Below are positions 6,586-14,436 of a DNA stretch of 14,436 nucleotides, in pieces. The position numbers and the translations under genes were made by a program. The stretch comes from Desulfoprunum sp. (lineage in GTDB: Bacteria > Desulfobacterota > Desulfobulbia > Desulfobulbales > Desulfocapsaceae). Positions within the stretch are counted from its first letter, which is position 1, and each line of letters opens with the position of its first letter. The stretch is from contig JAUYSF010000433.1 in the NCBI GenBank assembly GCA_030696435.1, positions 1 to 14,436 on the forward strand, written 5' to 3'. The notes beneath the pieces are model-generated. The model saw only the letters and a list, made by a program, of their open reading frames with translations, had not been told where the DNA came from and made no database searches.

Positions 6586-7237
6586 CTTCGGCACCTCCTA
6601 CGTCAAGCTTCTGGATACCTCCCTTATCACCGAGGAACCCCGCATCATAGCCACCAGGGAGTTCAACCGCAGCCAGCGCGTCGATATCGCCACCGGCCAT
6701 AACGGCAAAAGCTATGCCACCTACTATATCAATGAACTTACAGCCCTGGCCCGCGGTGGAGAGCTACTCATAACAGAAGACAGCTATACCCTTCTTGACT
6801 GCGGGAGCAGGGACATCAAATTTGTGCGCTACGAGCAGGGACAGGTCAAGGATATGGGCTGGAATGCCGAATGCGGGGCTTCGATGGGATTCACCATCGA
6901 ACTGCTTGAACGCTACTACGACCTCGACTTTGCCAGTCTTGCCGTTCCTCTCTCGCCCTTTTCAGTGACCTGCGGTGTCCTCGGCATGAGCCATATCTTC
7001 GACGCGGTCATCAACGGCCAGAGCGAATCAGAGGCTGTCGCCCGTTTCGTCAAAGGTATTGCCCTGAACGCCTTCAACTTTGCCGGAAAACCTGACAAAA
7101 TTTATCTCTCAGGAGGTCTGTGCAATAATCCTCTTTTTGTCCGCTCATTTCCCTGCTCCCTGATTCCTCTGGGCCGCTACGTGCTCCTGGAAGGACTCAA
7201 GGCCTCGCTCTCACTCATAGGAGAATACACCGGATAA
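6572..7237 (+). CDS. BadF/BadG/BcrA/HgdC-family ATPase (dehydratase activator-like)
   Basis: A 221-residue ASKHA-fold ATPase. Family members (HgdC, BadF/G, BcrA/D, double-cubane reductases) are [4Fe-4S] homodimers that couple ATP hydrolysis to electron injection into a partner. Phosphate-binding motifs are IADFGTSYVK (3-12) and LLDCGSRDIKF (74-84). The cluster cysteine region is NAECGASMGF (98-107, C101). The second ligand is in SVTCGVLGMSHIF (131-143, C134). The adenosine motif is YLSGGLCNNPLFV (178-190). Both cluster cysteines are therefore kept, 33 residues apart, although the protein is shorter than the usual 260. GTG 6572 is chosen because AGGTG lies 6 bases upstream and the protein then begins directly at the first beta-strand. 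It overlaps the HgdB-like gene by 14 bases, which points to coupled expression of partners. Confidence 0.85.
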   Translation: MLIADFGTSYVKLLDTSLITEEPRIIATREFNRSQRVDIATGHNGKSYATYYINELTALARGGELLITEDSYTLLDCGSRDIKFVRYEQGQVKDMGWNAECGASMGFTIELLERYYDLDFASLAVPLSPFSVTCGVLGMSHIFDAVINGQSESEAVARFVKGIALNAFNFAGKPDKIYLSGGLCNNPLFVRSFPCSLIPLGRYVLLEGLKASLSLIGEYTG

Positions 7238-7302
7238 TCGGTCCTACCAAGTTCAACATCGGTCCGGAAAATATTTCTCTCACCTGAATCACATAGCCTG
7301 AA

Positions 7303-7343
7303 CGTAAAAAGGCCCACAGGATGTCCCTGTGGGCCTTTTTACG
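7303..7343. terminator. Bidirectional Rho-independent terminator
   Basis: Arms 7303-7320 and 7326-7343 are perfect 18-bp complements around the 5-base loop ATGTC. The A-run and T-run inside the arms give U-tracts on both strands. It lies between the convergent activator-like gene (stop 7237) and the FKBP gene (stop 7363), so it can end both transcripts. Bases 7238-7302 contain nothing else recognisable. Confidence 0.93.
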
Positions 7344-7362
7344 GACTATGATTTGAGTAGGA

Positions 7363-8118
7363 CTATTTCTTTTCTGTTTTCGGAGCCTTCGCTGCTTTCT
7401 CGGTTTTTTCTACTTTCTCGATGGAACGCAGATCGACCTCAAACACCAGAACCGAACCAGGCTCGATCACAGGCGGAGCTCCGTTGTCACCGTAGGCAAG
7501 CTCAGAAGGAATGACCACTCGGAATTTCGCTCCGACATTCATCAACTGCAGGGCCTCACTCCAACCGGGGATAACCTGACCAACCCCAAAGACAGCGGGT
7601 TCGCCTCGCTTAACGGAGTTGTCAAATTCCGTTCCATCAACCAGAGTGCCGACATAATCAACCTTGACAGTATCCGTAGCCTTTGGCAGAGGCCCGTCTC
7701 CCTTTTTCAGGACCTCATACTGCAGGCCGCTCTTGGTAACGATAACACCCTTTTTCTTCTTGTTTGTTTCAAGATAGGCAAGGCCGGATTTCTTATTCTT
7801 TTCCAGCATGGTTTTCATCTTTTCGGCCTGGCGGGTCTGCATTTTCTCGGCAAATTCCTTCTGTACCGCAGCAATTTCTTCTTTGGTCAACTTCTTCTCT
7901 GATCCGGCATAGGCATCATTGATTCCCTTGAGCAGGATATCGAGGGAAATATCATCCCCCATGCCCTTAAAATATGTCCCGACATCCAACCCCATGCTGT
8001 AACTCAGTTTTTCCTGAAACGTAGTCAGGGTTCCTGCTGCTTTGGGTTTCTCTGCGGCACAGAGCAAAGCCGGGCCGCACAACAGACTGACGACAACCAG
8101 CGCGATAATTCTTTTCAT
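7363..8118 (-). CDS. FKBP-type peptidyl-prolyl cis-trans isomerase, exported (FkpA/Mip-like)
   Basis: Catalyses proline isomerisation and assists folding, probably in the periplasm. The 251-residue precursor has a signal peptide (MKRIIALVVVSLLC, cleavage near residues 20-23). A helical FKBP_N dimerisation part (about 34-120) is rich in Lys/Glu, and the FKBP domain is at about 145-233. Active-site residues are kept: Tyr155, Phe165-Asp166 in EFDNS, VIPGW (182-186), AYG (208-210) and Phe226. The tail after 233 is a low-complexity Lys/Glu/Ala run. Cys20 is not in a canonical lipobox, so a lipoprotein is unlikely. ATG 8118 is supported by AAGGAG 7 bases upstream; the open frame continues 51 codons further but would bury the signal peptide. 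Bases 8119-8342 upstream show no clear promoter; TTGAGA-16-TATTGA near 8294-8321 is a weak candidate. Confidence 0.93.
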   Translation of the reverse strand: MKRIIALVVVSLLCGPALLCAAEKPKAAGTLTTFQEKLSYSMGLDVGTYFKGMGDDISLDILLKGINDAYAGSEKKLTKEEIAAVQKEFAEKMQTRQAEKMKTMLEKNKKSGLAYLETNKKKKGVIVTKSGLQYEVLKKGDGPLPKATDTVKVDYVGTLVDGTEFDNSVKRGEPAVFGVGQVIPGWSEALQLMNVGAKFRVVIPSELAYGDNGAPPVIEPGSVLVFEVDLRSIEKVEKTEKAAKAPKTEKK

Positions 8119-8342
8119 TCCTCTACTCCTTTTTTGTATTCGTGTACATAACTCTGCATACACCCCCATTCGGTGCCTTTCTCTCTCCCGTCGACAGCGC
8201 CCGTAAACAATCCAGCATACAAGATCGCCTGCAAGGATGATACCTCTGTCGAAGGAATCCTTATACTGCATTTACCGCAAAAATAACACTGGATCAATAC
8301 ATATCCCTTGAATTTTCTCAAGATTCACAGGCACGAGGACTT

Positions 8343-8786
8343 TTAGAGAATGACTACTGTAATTCCTGGATTATTTATTTTAAGATTCTTATCTTGGCTC
8401 AACTGCGGATAACGACGCACAAGAGCCTTGGCTGGACCTGCCTTGCTGCTATACTCCTCACCTGGGATGTAATCACAGATTTCTTTTCTGAGTCGCATAT
8501 AATCGAGGGACTTACGGCACTCTTCCCGGATTACGCCCCCCTTGCCACTCGAACCGTAGCCGTGAATCAGGGTAAGCAGACGTATACCTTCACGTTTGGC
8601 CGTGCCAATCTCTAGCGTCAATCGGCGCAGGGCAGTTTCTGCTGAAGGGCGTCCCCGTTCAAGGTTGACCGTTTTTTGGAGAAAAGGGCTTTTCGGAAGA
8701 AGGTGATCTTGCTGTTCACTTGCACAGAACCTGCAAATCAGGCTCCCCATCGAAATTTCATTGCCACAGACCTGGCAGAGAATCAT
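8343..8786 (-). CDS. Zinc-ribbon plus Smr-domain protein
   Basis: A 147-residue protein. An N-terminal zinc ribbon is formed by C4-x2-C7 and C18-x2-C21. From about residue 38 a Smr (small MutS-related) domain follows: a leading strand VNLERG (40-45), a helix with ETALRRL, then LLTLIHGYGSSGKGG (70-84) with the HGxG loop, and a closing DYIPGEEYS-type segment. Smr domains bind or nick branched DNA or act on RNA and stalled ribosomes. The usual LDLHG motif is replaced by NLERG, so nuclease activity is doubtful. The gene lies 82 bases downstream of rsh on the same strand. ATG 8786 has no good ribosome binding site but overlaps the stop of a possible 18-codon leader; a GTG at 8804 is an alternative start. 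Confidence 0.78.
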   Translation of the reverse strand: MILCQVCGNEISMGSLICRFCASEQQDHLLPKSPFLQKTVNLERGRPSAETALRRLTLEIGTAKREGIRLLTLIHGYGSSGKGGVIREECRKSLDYMRLRKEICDYIPGEEYSSKAGPAKALVRRYPQLSQDKNLKINNPGITVVIL

Positions 8787-8839
8787 AGTCGGGCCATACA
8801 ACACCAGCTGGTTTGATATTCTGCCATTTTCCCAGTCAT
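8783..8839 (-). CDS. Possible leader peptide coupled to the Smr gene
   Basis: An 18-codon frame starts at ATG 8839, preceded by a purine-rich GAGGGCGGGGT, and stops with TGA at 8785-8783. The stop overlaps the ATG of the Smr gene as ATGA. Since the Smr start lacks its own Shine-Dalgarno sequence, reinitiation from this frame is plausible. The peptide MTGKMAEYQTSWCCMARL matches nothing known. It may be coincidence. Confidence 0.2.
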   Translation of the reverse strand: MTGKMAEYQTSWCCMARL

Positions 8840-8868
8840 ACCCCGCCCTCAGGCCCTCCTCTCCGACG

Positions 8869-11064
8869 TTACAGTCTTCGCACGGAGATCACATGCTCCA
8901 TCTGCCTGAGATGCTGCATCAGAATATGCAGATGATCGAGATTCTCGACTTCTAGGGTAATTGTCAGATCTGCGGTATCCGCCGGGGTGACATGGGCTGC
9001 CACCTCGACTATATTGGCATTGTCGACACTAATGGTCGAACTGATCTCGGCAAAAATCCCTCGCCTGTTTTCCGCGCTGACATGGATTCCCGCCCTATAG
9101 TGTTTATCCTCGAGACCAGCCCAGGAGACATCGATCCAGCGTTGGGGATCGGTGTTCAGGAGATTGACGCAGTCTGCCTTGTGCACCGAGACCCCACGCC
9201 CAGTCGTGATAAATCCGACAATAGCATCACCCGGCACCGGGTTGCAGCACTGGCTGATTTTCACCAGCATGCCATCTATGCCATCGATACTGATCCCCGT
9301 TTTTCCGGGCTCTTTCTCCGTTGTCTGCTGGCTGACTAGACGACCAGCCAATTCCTCAGGAGACAGATCGGAATTCTCCTTTTCCTTCTCCTGCTGCAGT
9401 TCGGGGGGCTGCAAGGCCTTTATCAGAGTCTGGACGGTAATGACGCCACTGCCCACCTTGATCAGCATATCATCCAGGTGGTTACAGCGGAGATGTTTGA
9501 GCAGCAGACGAATGTGGCCGCTCTTGATCATCTTCTTGAGGCTGGTATTGTTGTTCTTGATCTCCCGCTCACAGATCTCACGGCCCAGCTTAAGTGCCTT
9601 TTCTTTTTCTTCCCGCCTGAGCCAGTTGCGGATCCTCGCCTTCGCCCTGCTGGTCTTCACCAGATCCAGCCACCCGCGGCGGGGCCGCTGATTCGGCGAG
9701 GTGATGATCTCGACGATATCGCCGATCTGCAGCTGGTATTTGAGAGGCACCAGACGTCCATTGACCTTGGCACCGACGCAGTGATCACCAACCTCGGTGT
9801 GTACGGCATAGGCAAAATCAATCGGCCCGCTGCCAAGAGGGAACTCCTTGACCTGGCCGCCGGGCGTCAGGGCGTAGACATCCGGCTCATACAGTTCTCC
9901 CTTGACGCTGTCAAGGAACTCGCGCGGATCCTCAACCTCATGCAGGGATTTAACAAGTTTTTTCAGTTCCCGGAACAGTCGGGCATCGTTCTGGCTGACC
10001 TTCTGTCCTTCTTTATAGGCCCAGTGCGCGGCAACACCTTCCTGGGCCACCCGATCCATCTCTTCGGTACGGATCTGGATCTCGATGAAATGTTCGCGCG
10101 GTCCCACTACAGTGGTATGCAGCGATTGATAATTGTTGGCCTTGGGACTCGAGATGAAGTCCTTGATCCGCCCTGGTACCGGTGCCCAATCGGCATGGAT
10201 GATACCGAGGGCCTCATAACATTCGTTGACCGACTCGACGATTATGCGGAAAGCCACCTTGTCATACACCCGTTCGAGGGGAATGTTTTGCACGACAAGC
10301 TTTTTATAGATCGAAAACAGATGCTTGGGTCTACCAATAATACGCCTTGCGGTGATATTACTTTCGGCCAGCTTACCATGCAAGATGGAGATCACCTCAT
10401 TGACATATTGCTGCCGCTCATCAAGAGAGTCCTCGAGCTTACCGGCTAGATCAGTATATTCCTGGGGATAGAGATATTTAAAGGCGAGATCCTCCAGTTC
10501 CCGTTTGAGCCAGTCTATACCGATACGGCTGGCCAGGGGAGCATAGAGATCCATGGTCTCCCGGGCCATTTCCAGCTGTGTCTCCCGATCGACCATGTCG
10601 AGGAGGAACATATCCTGCAACCGATCCACCAGTTTCACCAGGAGGACCCGGATATCCGCGGCAATTGCCAGCAGCATCTTGCGGACATTCTCGGCCTGAT
10701 TTGCCAGCTTACTGTCGTATTGCACCTCGGTGATCCGGGTCGAGCCTGCAACAATGGCCGCGACATCCTTGCCGAATTTCTGATGCAATTCCTCTATGGT
10801 GACGCCCTCTTTCAGCACCCCATGTAGCAAGCCGGCCAGAACCGTATCCAGATCGAGGTGCATGGAGGCCAGCATTGAAGCGACCTCCAGGGCGTGAATG
10901 AGATATGATTCCCCTGAAAAATGCCGTTTCCCGCCGTGTACCTTGACGACGACACTCCAGGCCTCGTCGATCAGCGAGAGATCGACACCGTTGAGATAAT
11001 TGGCTGCCAGGACCTTCAGGCCCCGGGGATTAATCATTGACCCGTTTGGCATACGAACAGTCAC
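8869..11064 (-). CDS. rsh: RelA/SpoT-family (p)ppGpp synthetase with degenerate hydrolase domain
   Basis: A 731-residue long RSH protein: HD domain (about 30-190), synthetase (about 230-350), TGS (about 394-455), helical part, zinc-finger region with C606-C607, H628 and C632, and ACT domain (about 657-731). The synthetase looks intact: GRPKHLFSIYKK (244-255), RIKD (299-302, the RXKD type of bifunctional enzymes), NNYQSLHTT (310-318) and EIQIRT (328-333, catalytic Glu328). The hydrolase site does not: H57 and D147 remain, but the HD pair is His81-Gly82, the following ED is Lys-Glu, and RLHNM is RLQDM. It is probably a ppGpp synthetase without hydrolase. It starts 9 bases after proS, so amino-acid charging and stringent response are linked. 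GTG 11064 or ATG 11052 (AAGGTG 9 bases upstream) may be the start. Confidence 0.93.
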   Translation of the reverse strand: MTVRMPNGSMINPRGLKVLAANYLNGVDLSLIDEAWSVVVKVHGGKRHFSGESYLIHALEVASMLASMHLDLDTVLAGLLHGVLKEGVTIEELHQKFGKDVAAIVAGSTRITEVQYDSKLANQAENVRKMLLAIAADIRVLLVKLVDRLQDMFLLDMVDRETQLEMARETMDLYAPLASRIGIDWLKRELEDLAFKYLYPQEYTDLAGKLEDSLDERQQYVNEVISILHGKLAESNITARRIIGRPKHLFSIYKKLVVQNIPLERVYDKVAFRIIVESVNECYEALGIIHADWAPVPGRIKDFISSPKANNYQSLHTTVVGPREHFIEIQIRTEEMDRVAQEGVAAHWAYKEGQKVSQNDARLFRELKKLVKSLHEVEDPREFLDSVKGELYEPDVYALTPGGQVKEFPLGSGPIDFAYAVHTEVGDHCVGAKVNGRLVPLKYQLQIGDIVEIITSPNQRPRRGWLDLVKTSRAKARIRNWLRREEKEKALKLGREICEREIKNNNTSLKKMIKSGHIRLLLKHLRCNHLDDMLIKVGSGVITVQTLIKALQPPELQQEKEKENSDLSPEELAGRLVSQQTTEKEPGKTGISIDGIDGMLVKISQCCNPVPGDAIVGFITTGRGVSVHKADCVNLLNTDPQRWIDVSWAGLEDKHYRAGIHVSAENRRGIFAEISSTISVDNANIVEVAAHVTPADTADLTITLEVENLDHLHILMQHLRQMEHVISVRRL

Positions 11065-11073
11065 CTTTATATC

Positions 11074-12786
11074 CTATTTCACCATCTCGTCGGCTATTCT
11101 CGCGAGCAGTTCAGCCTTGAGCCGATCAGGAGACATCCCATCGCTCTCGCCGGTCTTCCGACTGCGAAGTTCGACTATGCCGTCCTGGCCAAATTTTTTG
11201 CCGACGGTGATCCTAAACGGTATGCCCAGAAGGTCGGCATCCTTGAATTTCGCACCTGGGCGTTCATCCCGGTCATCAAGGAGCACGTCTACGCCCTCAC
11301 TCACCAGATCGGTATACAGCCCTTCCGCTGCCGCAGTGATCTTTTCGTCTTTGGGATCAAGGTTGAGAATAATGGCCTGGTAGGGGGCGAGGGGCATCGG
11401 AAAAATGATGCCGTTCTCGTCGTGATTCTGCTCAATAGCAGCAGCGACCACCCGACTGACCCCAATGCCGTAAGTGCCCATGACAAAGGGCTTTTCCTGG
11501 CCATCACTGTCCTGGAAGACTGCATTCATTTTTTCGGAATAGGTGGTCCCGAGTTTGAAGATATGGCCGACCTCGATACCCTCGGTGAGTTCAAGTCGGC
11601 CGCCGCAGACGGGACAGGGATCGTCGGTGCTGATCTTGCGCAGATCAGCCACGACCTCAACCTGGAAGTCCCGTTCATAGTTGACATTTTTCAGGTGATG
11701 GTTTTTCTCGTTGGCGCCGGCCACAAAATTGCGCATCAACACAACTTCCTGATCGGCGACAAGCCGGATGGTGAGCCCGACCGGTCCCAGATAGCCGGTC
11801 GGGACTCCCGTTGCATCAAAGACTTGCTTATCCTCGGCCAGCACCACATCCGCCACCTTCAGAAGATTCTTCAGCTTGATCTCTTCAACCTCACGGTCCC
11901 CCCGTACCAGGACGGTGACCGGTTGGCCGTCGGCCAGGTAGACCATGGTCTTGACCAGGTTGGCGGCCTCAATTCCGAGAAAATCACAGACGGCATCGAC
12001 CTTGCGCTTGCCGGGCGTTTCGATCTTCTCCAGGTCGGCCATGGCCTCGGAACTAGCGGGGCCGACGACCTTCACCTCGGCTTTCTCCATATTCGCGGCG
12101 TATTCACAGGCCGTGCAGACAACGATTGTATCCTCTCCCGTCTCCGCCAGGACCATGAACTCATGAGAAAAATTGCCGCCAATCGCCCCGGAATCAGCCT
12201 GCACCGCCCGAAAAGTCAGACCGCAACGGCTGAAGACGCGCTTGTAGGCCTCGTACATTTTCATGTAACTGATATCCGCCTGTTCATCGCTGACGTCAAA
12301 TGAATAGCCATCCTTCATCAGAAATTCGCGACCTCGCATCAGACCGAAGCGAGGTCTGACTTCATCCCGAAATTTGGTCTGAATCTGATAAAGATTGACC
12401 GGCAGATCTCGGTAGGAATGCAATTCTCGGCGGACGAGATCGGTGATGACCTCCTCGTGGGTCGGCCCCAGGCAGGATTCACGATCATGCCGATCTTTAA
12501 AACGAAGCAGCTCTGGCCCGTATTTTTCATAGCGCCCGGTCTCGATCCACAGATCAGCCGGCTGCACCATCGGCAGGAGCAGTTCCTGAGCACCGGCCCG
12601 GTTCATCTCCTCCCGAACGATTGTCTCAACCCTTCGCAAGGCCGCCAATCCATAAGGCAAGTAGCTGTAAATCCCCGCAGTGAGCTTTCGTATGAATCCG
12701 GCCCGCAGCATAAGACGGTGACTGATCACCTCGGCATCAGCGGGGGTCTCTTTCAATGTCGGCAACAACATCTGTGAGTAACGCAT
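11074..12786 (-). CDS. proS: Prolyl-tRNA synthetase (bacterial type with editing domain)
   Basis: Charges tRNA-Pro. The 570-residue length fits the E. coli type. Class II core motifs are GPTHEEV (107-113), [17 protein letters not shown] (139-155) and the motif 3 segment GTYGIGVSR (437-445). A YbaK-type INS editing domain lies between (about 225-390), with the editing lysine K279 in [12 protein letters not shown] (331-337) and His363-His364. CPVCGG (391-396) is a possible structural metal site. The anticodon-binding domain is at about 465-570, with [18 protein letters not shown] (504-521). ATG 12786 gives the standard start [13 protein letters not shown]; the ribosome binding site is weak. It lies downstream of ispG across about 100 AT-rich bases and directly precedes rsh. 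Confidence 0.98.
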   Translation of the reverse strand: MRYSQMLLPTLKETPADAEVISHRLMLRAGFIRKLTAGIYSYLPYGLAALRRVETIVREEMNRAGAQELLLPMVQPADLWIETGRYEKYGPELLRFKDRHDRESCLGPTHEEVITDLVRRELHSYRDLPVNLYQIQTKFRDEVRPRFGLMRGREFLMKDGYSFDVSDEQADISYMKMYEAYKRVFSRCGLTFRAVQADSGAIGGNFSHEFMVLAETGEDTIVVCTACEYAANMEKAEVKVVGPASSEAMADLEKIETPGKRKVDAVCDFLGIEAANLVKTMVYLADGQPVTVLVRGDREVEEIKLKNLLKVADVVLAEDKQVFDATGVPTGYLGPVGLTIRLVADQEVVLMRNFVAGANEKNHHLKNVNYERDFQVEVVADLRKISTDDPCPVCGGRLELTEGIEVGHIFKLGTTYSEKMNAVFQDSDGQEKPFVMGTYGIGVSRVVAAAIEQNHDENGIIFPMPLAPYQAIILNLDPKDEKITAAAEGLYTDLVSEGVDVLLDDRDERPGAKFKDADLLGIPFRITVGKKFGQDGIVELRSRKTGESDGMSPDRLKAELLARIADEMVK

Positions 12787-12799
12787 AGTATCTCGTAAT

Positions 12800-12829
12800 T
12801 AAATAGATTTATTTTGAATTATTCGGCAA
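12800..12829 (-). promoter_or_regulatory. Possible promoter for proS-rsh
   Basis: On the minus strand TTGCCG (12824-12829) and TATTTA (12800-12805) are separated by an AT-rich 18-base spacer in the otherwise GC-balanced gap between ispG and proS. This would allow proS-rsh transcription independent of ispG. It rests on pattern only. Confidence 0.3.
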
Positions 12830-12888
12830 TTCCCGCCATCCTCTGTCAGGCATGAAAAAATGGAGCCTGCAGGACATGGAGTAGTTAT

Positions 12889-13971
12889 TCAGGATTTTTG
12901 CCTCTCATCTTCCATCTTCTGCAATTCGGCAAGAAAGACCTCAAGTAGCTGATCTTCAGAAATTTTTTTGTAGATCTCGCCTTTTTTGAAGATTATCCCG
13001 ACCCCATGGCCGCCGGCGATGCCGATATCCGCCTCTCGGGCCTCGCCCGGTCCATTGACCGCGCAGCCCATGACGGCAACCTTGAGGGGGGTCTTCATGG
13101 TCTGGACATACTGTTCGACCTTTTCCGCAAGACTAAAGAGATCGATCCGGGTCCGACCACAGGTCGGGCAGGAGATCAGCTCCGGTCCACGTTCACGGAT
13201 CTTCAATGAACGGAGCAGTTCAAAAGCGACTCGGATCTCCTCGACCGGATCGCGGGTCAGAGAGATCCTGAAGGTGTCGCCGATGCCCTGACTCAATAAG
13301 ATCCCCAGGGCCACACTGGATTTGACGGTGCCGGCAATAAGGCCGCCGGCCTCTGTGACTCCCAAGTGCAAGGGGTAATCCGTGAGTTTCGAGAGTTTCT
13401 GATAGCCGCCCACCGTAGTCAGGACATCCGAGGACTTTATCGAGATCTTCATCTCATGAAATCCCAGGTCTTCAATCAGGCGGACATTGCGCAGGGCACT
13501 TTCAATGAGGGATTGGGGGTTCTCAGCGGTCGGATAGCCATAGGTCTTCAGCAGATCCTTCTCAATCGAGCCGCTGTTGACCCCGACCCGGATAGGCACC
13601 CCGTGCAGTTTGGCTGCAGCTACGACTCGGGCCAGTTTTGCGCTGCCGCCGAGATTGCCGGGATTGATCCGGATGGCCTGAGCCCCGTTCTCCATGGCGG
13701 CAACCGCCAGACGGGAATCAAAGTGAATATCGGCAATGAGCGGGATGGAGATGGCATCACGGATGGCCCGCAAGGCGCTAGCGGCCTCCAGGTCAGGAAC
13801 CGCAAGCCTGATGAGCTCACAACCGGCCGCCGCAAGTCGCTCTATCTGGGCAAGAGTCGCAGCAACATCCCGGGTATCGGTGTTGGTCATGGACTGCACA
13901 GCCACCGGCTGGTTATTGCCGATCCGGACATTTCCGATACAGATCTCTCTTGTCTGACGCCGAATGATCAT
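12889..13971 (-). CDS. ispG: 4-hydroxy-3-methylbut-2-enyl diphosphate synthase (IspG/GcpE)
   Basis: Seventh enzyme of the MEP isoprenoid pathway: reductive ring opening of MEcPP to HMBPP using a [4Fe-4S] cluster and ferredoxin or flavodoxin electrons. The 360-residue protein has the TIM-barrel part with VAVQSMTNTDTRD (23-35), ADIHFDSRLA and RINPGNLG, then the cluster domain. The cluster ligands are C268 and C271 in SCPTCGR, C303 in MGCAVNGPGEA, and E310. This is the compact two-domain form, without the inserted A* domain of plants and chlamydiae. No strong ribosome binding site precedes ATG 13971, but the N-terminus aligns with family starts. It lies between tsaB and proS on the same strand, a common deltaproteobacterial order. 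Confidence 0.98.
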   Translation of the reverse strand: MIIRRQTREICIGNVRIGNNQPVAVQSMTNTDTRDVAATLAQIERLAAAGCELIRLAVPDLEAASALRAIRDAISIPLIADIHFDSRLAVAAMENGAQAIRINPGNLGGSAKLARVVAAAKLHGVPIRVGVNSGSIEKDLLKTYGYPTAENPQSLIESALRNVRLIEDLGFHEMKISIKSSDVLTTVGGYQKLSKLTDYPLHLGVTEAGGLIAGTVKSSVALGILLSQGIGDTFRISLTRDPVEEIRVAFELLRSLKIRERGPELISCPTCGRTRIDLFSLAEKVEQYVQTMKTPLKVAVMGCAVNGPGEAREADIGIAGGHGVGIIFKKGEIYKKISEDQLLEVFLAELQKMEDERQKS

Positions 13972-14053
13972 AGCCGTTCGAGGAAGGGGGTTATGAGCAG
14001 CACGGATGCATGGGCAGGATCACGCCTGGCTCATTTCACTTGAGACTATTACT

Positions 14054-14069
14054 GATGTCCATGGACATC
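14054..14069. repeat. Perfect 16-bp palindrome upstream of ispG
   Basis: GATGTCCATGGACATC reads the same on both strands, in the 109-base gap between the tsaB stop and the ispG start. As RNA it gives a 6-bp stem with a 4-base loop; as DNA it has the form of a dimeric-repressor operator. No T-run follows, so it is not a standard terminator. Function unknown. Confidence 0.5.
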
Positions 14070-14080
14070 CCTGTGGCCGC

Positions 14081-14436
14081 TCAGGTTTTCTTGATCAGGC
14101 TGAGTTCGGCATCCGAGGCCCGGACATACAGAGGTGAAGCCGATCCCGTATCAAGGACTTCTCCAGCCACCAATTTTTCTCCGGCAAGAAGCCCAAGAGA
14201 TGCGGCCATCGGGACGTGGAGCTGGGCCGGGGCAATCTCCAGTTTCTCTCTCAGGATTTCCCGCCAAAACCCACCATAGGTCACAACTGCATCACCCACC
14301 ATATATACCGGTTCCAGGATATGTTCGGCAAGCTGTTCAGGACTGACCACAGATATTTTACTGATCTGGCGGATCGCGCCCTGTTTATCACGACGAAAAA
14401 AGGCAGCATATACCTCCTTTTTACGCGCATCAAGGG
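14081..14436 (-). CDS. tsaB: tRNA threonylcarbamoyladenosine biosynthesis protein TsaB (partial, 5' end outside window)
   Basis: TsaB (YeaZ) is the non-catalytic partner of TsaD in making t6A37 of ANN-decoding tRNAs. The visible 117 codons are the C-terminal half. The first readable codons give LDARKKEVYAAFF, the family's DARxxEVY signature, encoded at the extreme right of the window. The C-terminus ends with PLYVRASDAELSLIKKT, matching the typical P.YLR.S.AE ending. The frame is open to the window edge, so the start lies beyond 14436. It is upstream of ispG in the same transcription direction, with 109 bases between. Confidence 0.9.
   Translation of the reverse strand, partial: LDARKKEVYAAFFRRDKQGAIRQISKISVVSPEQLAEHILEPVYMVGDAVVTYGGFWREILREKLEIAPAQLHVPMAASLGLLAGEKLVAGEVLDTGSASPLYVRASDAELSLIKKT

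Noticed and set aside
8115..8321. Minus-strand 68-codon frame ending in ATGA overlap with the FKBP start, containing CYFCGKC
   Set aside because: It needs a TTG start without a ribosome binding site and shows no domain beyond a short cysteine cluster. The overlap may be chance because the FKBP gene has its own strong Shine-Dalgarno.

Overview
The window reads as chromosomal backbone of a Gram-negative anaerobe, most likely a deltaproteobacterium in the Desulfobacterota, perhaps Desulfobulbales. This is inferred from LptG (an LPS-type outer membrane), the order tsaB-ispG-proS-rsh, a full-length RelA/SpoT protein, and a [4Fe-4S] dehydratase-activase type pair. No sequence search was possible. 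No transposase, integrase, phage gene or CRISPR array was seen.

Left part (1-4088): the 38-codon tail of an unidentified plus-strand gene, a terminator, tRNA-Arg(CCU) and its promoter. Then two overlapping minus-strand genes of the glucose-1-phosphate adenylyltransferase family follow. One is a canonical GlgC. The other is a paralogue that has lost several catalytic-loop residues, which suggests a heteromeric glycogen-synthesis enzyme. A DHH/DHHA1 phosphoesterase lies upstream of them.

Middle (4089-7343): a 640-base intergenic stretch without a convincing gene but with three strong inverted repeats. G.U pairing favours folding of a plus-strand transcript. Next is a tight plus-strand cluster: lptG, then two overlapping genes resembling a compact 2-hydroxyacyl-CoA dehydratase D-component (HgdB-like) and its ATP-dependent activator (BadF/HgdC-like). 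These two are the best candidate for an undescribed system: a miniature ATP-driven low-potential electron-transfer pair with no CoA-metabolism gene nearby. An 18-bp perfect terminator hairpin separates this cluster from the minus-strand block.

Right part (7363-14436): all minus strand, in transcription order tsaB (cut by the window edge), ispG (isoprenoid MEP pathway), proS (prolyl-tRNA synthetase with editing domain), rsh ((p)ppGpp synthetase with an apparently ruined hydrolase site), a zinc-ribbon/Smr protein and a periplasmic FKBP-type prolyl isomerase. The proS-rsh spacing is 9 bases, so charging and the stringent response are probably co-transcribed.
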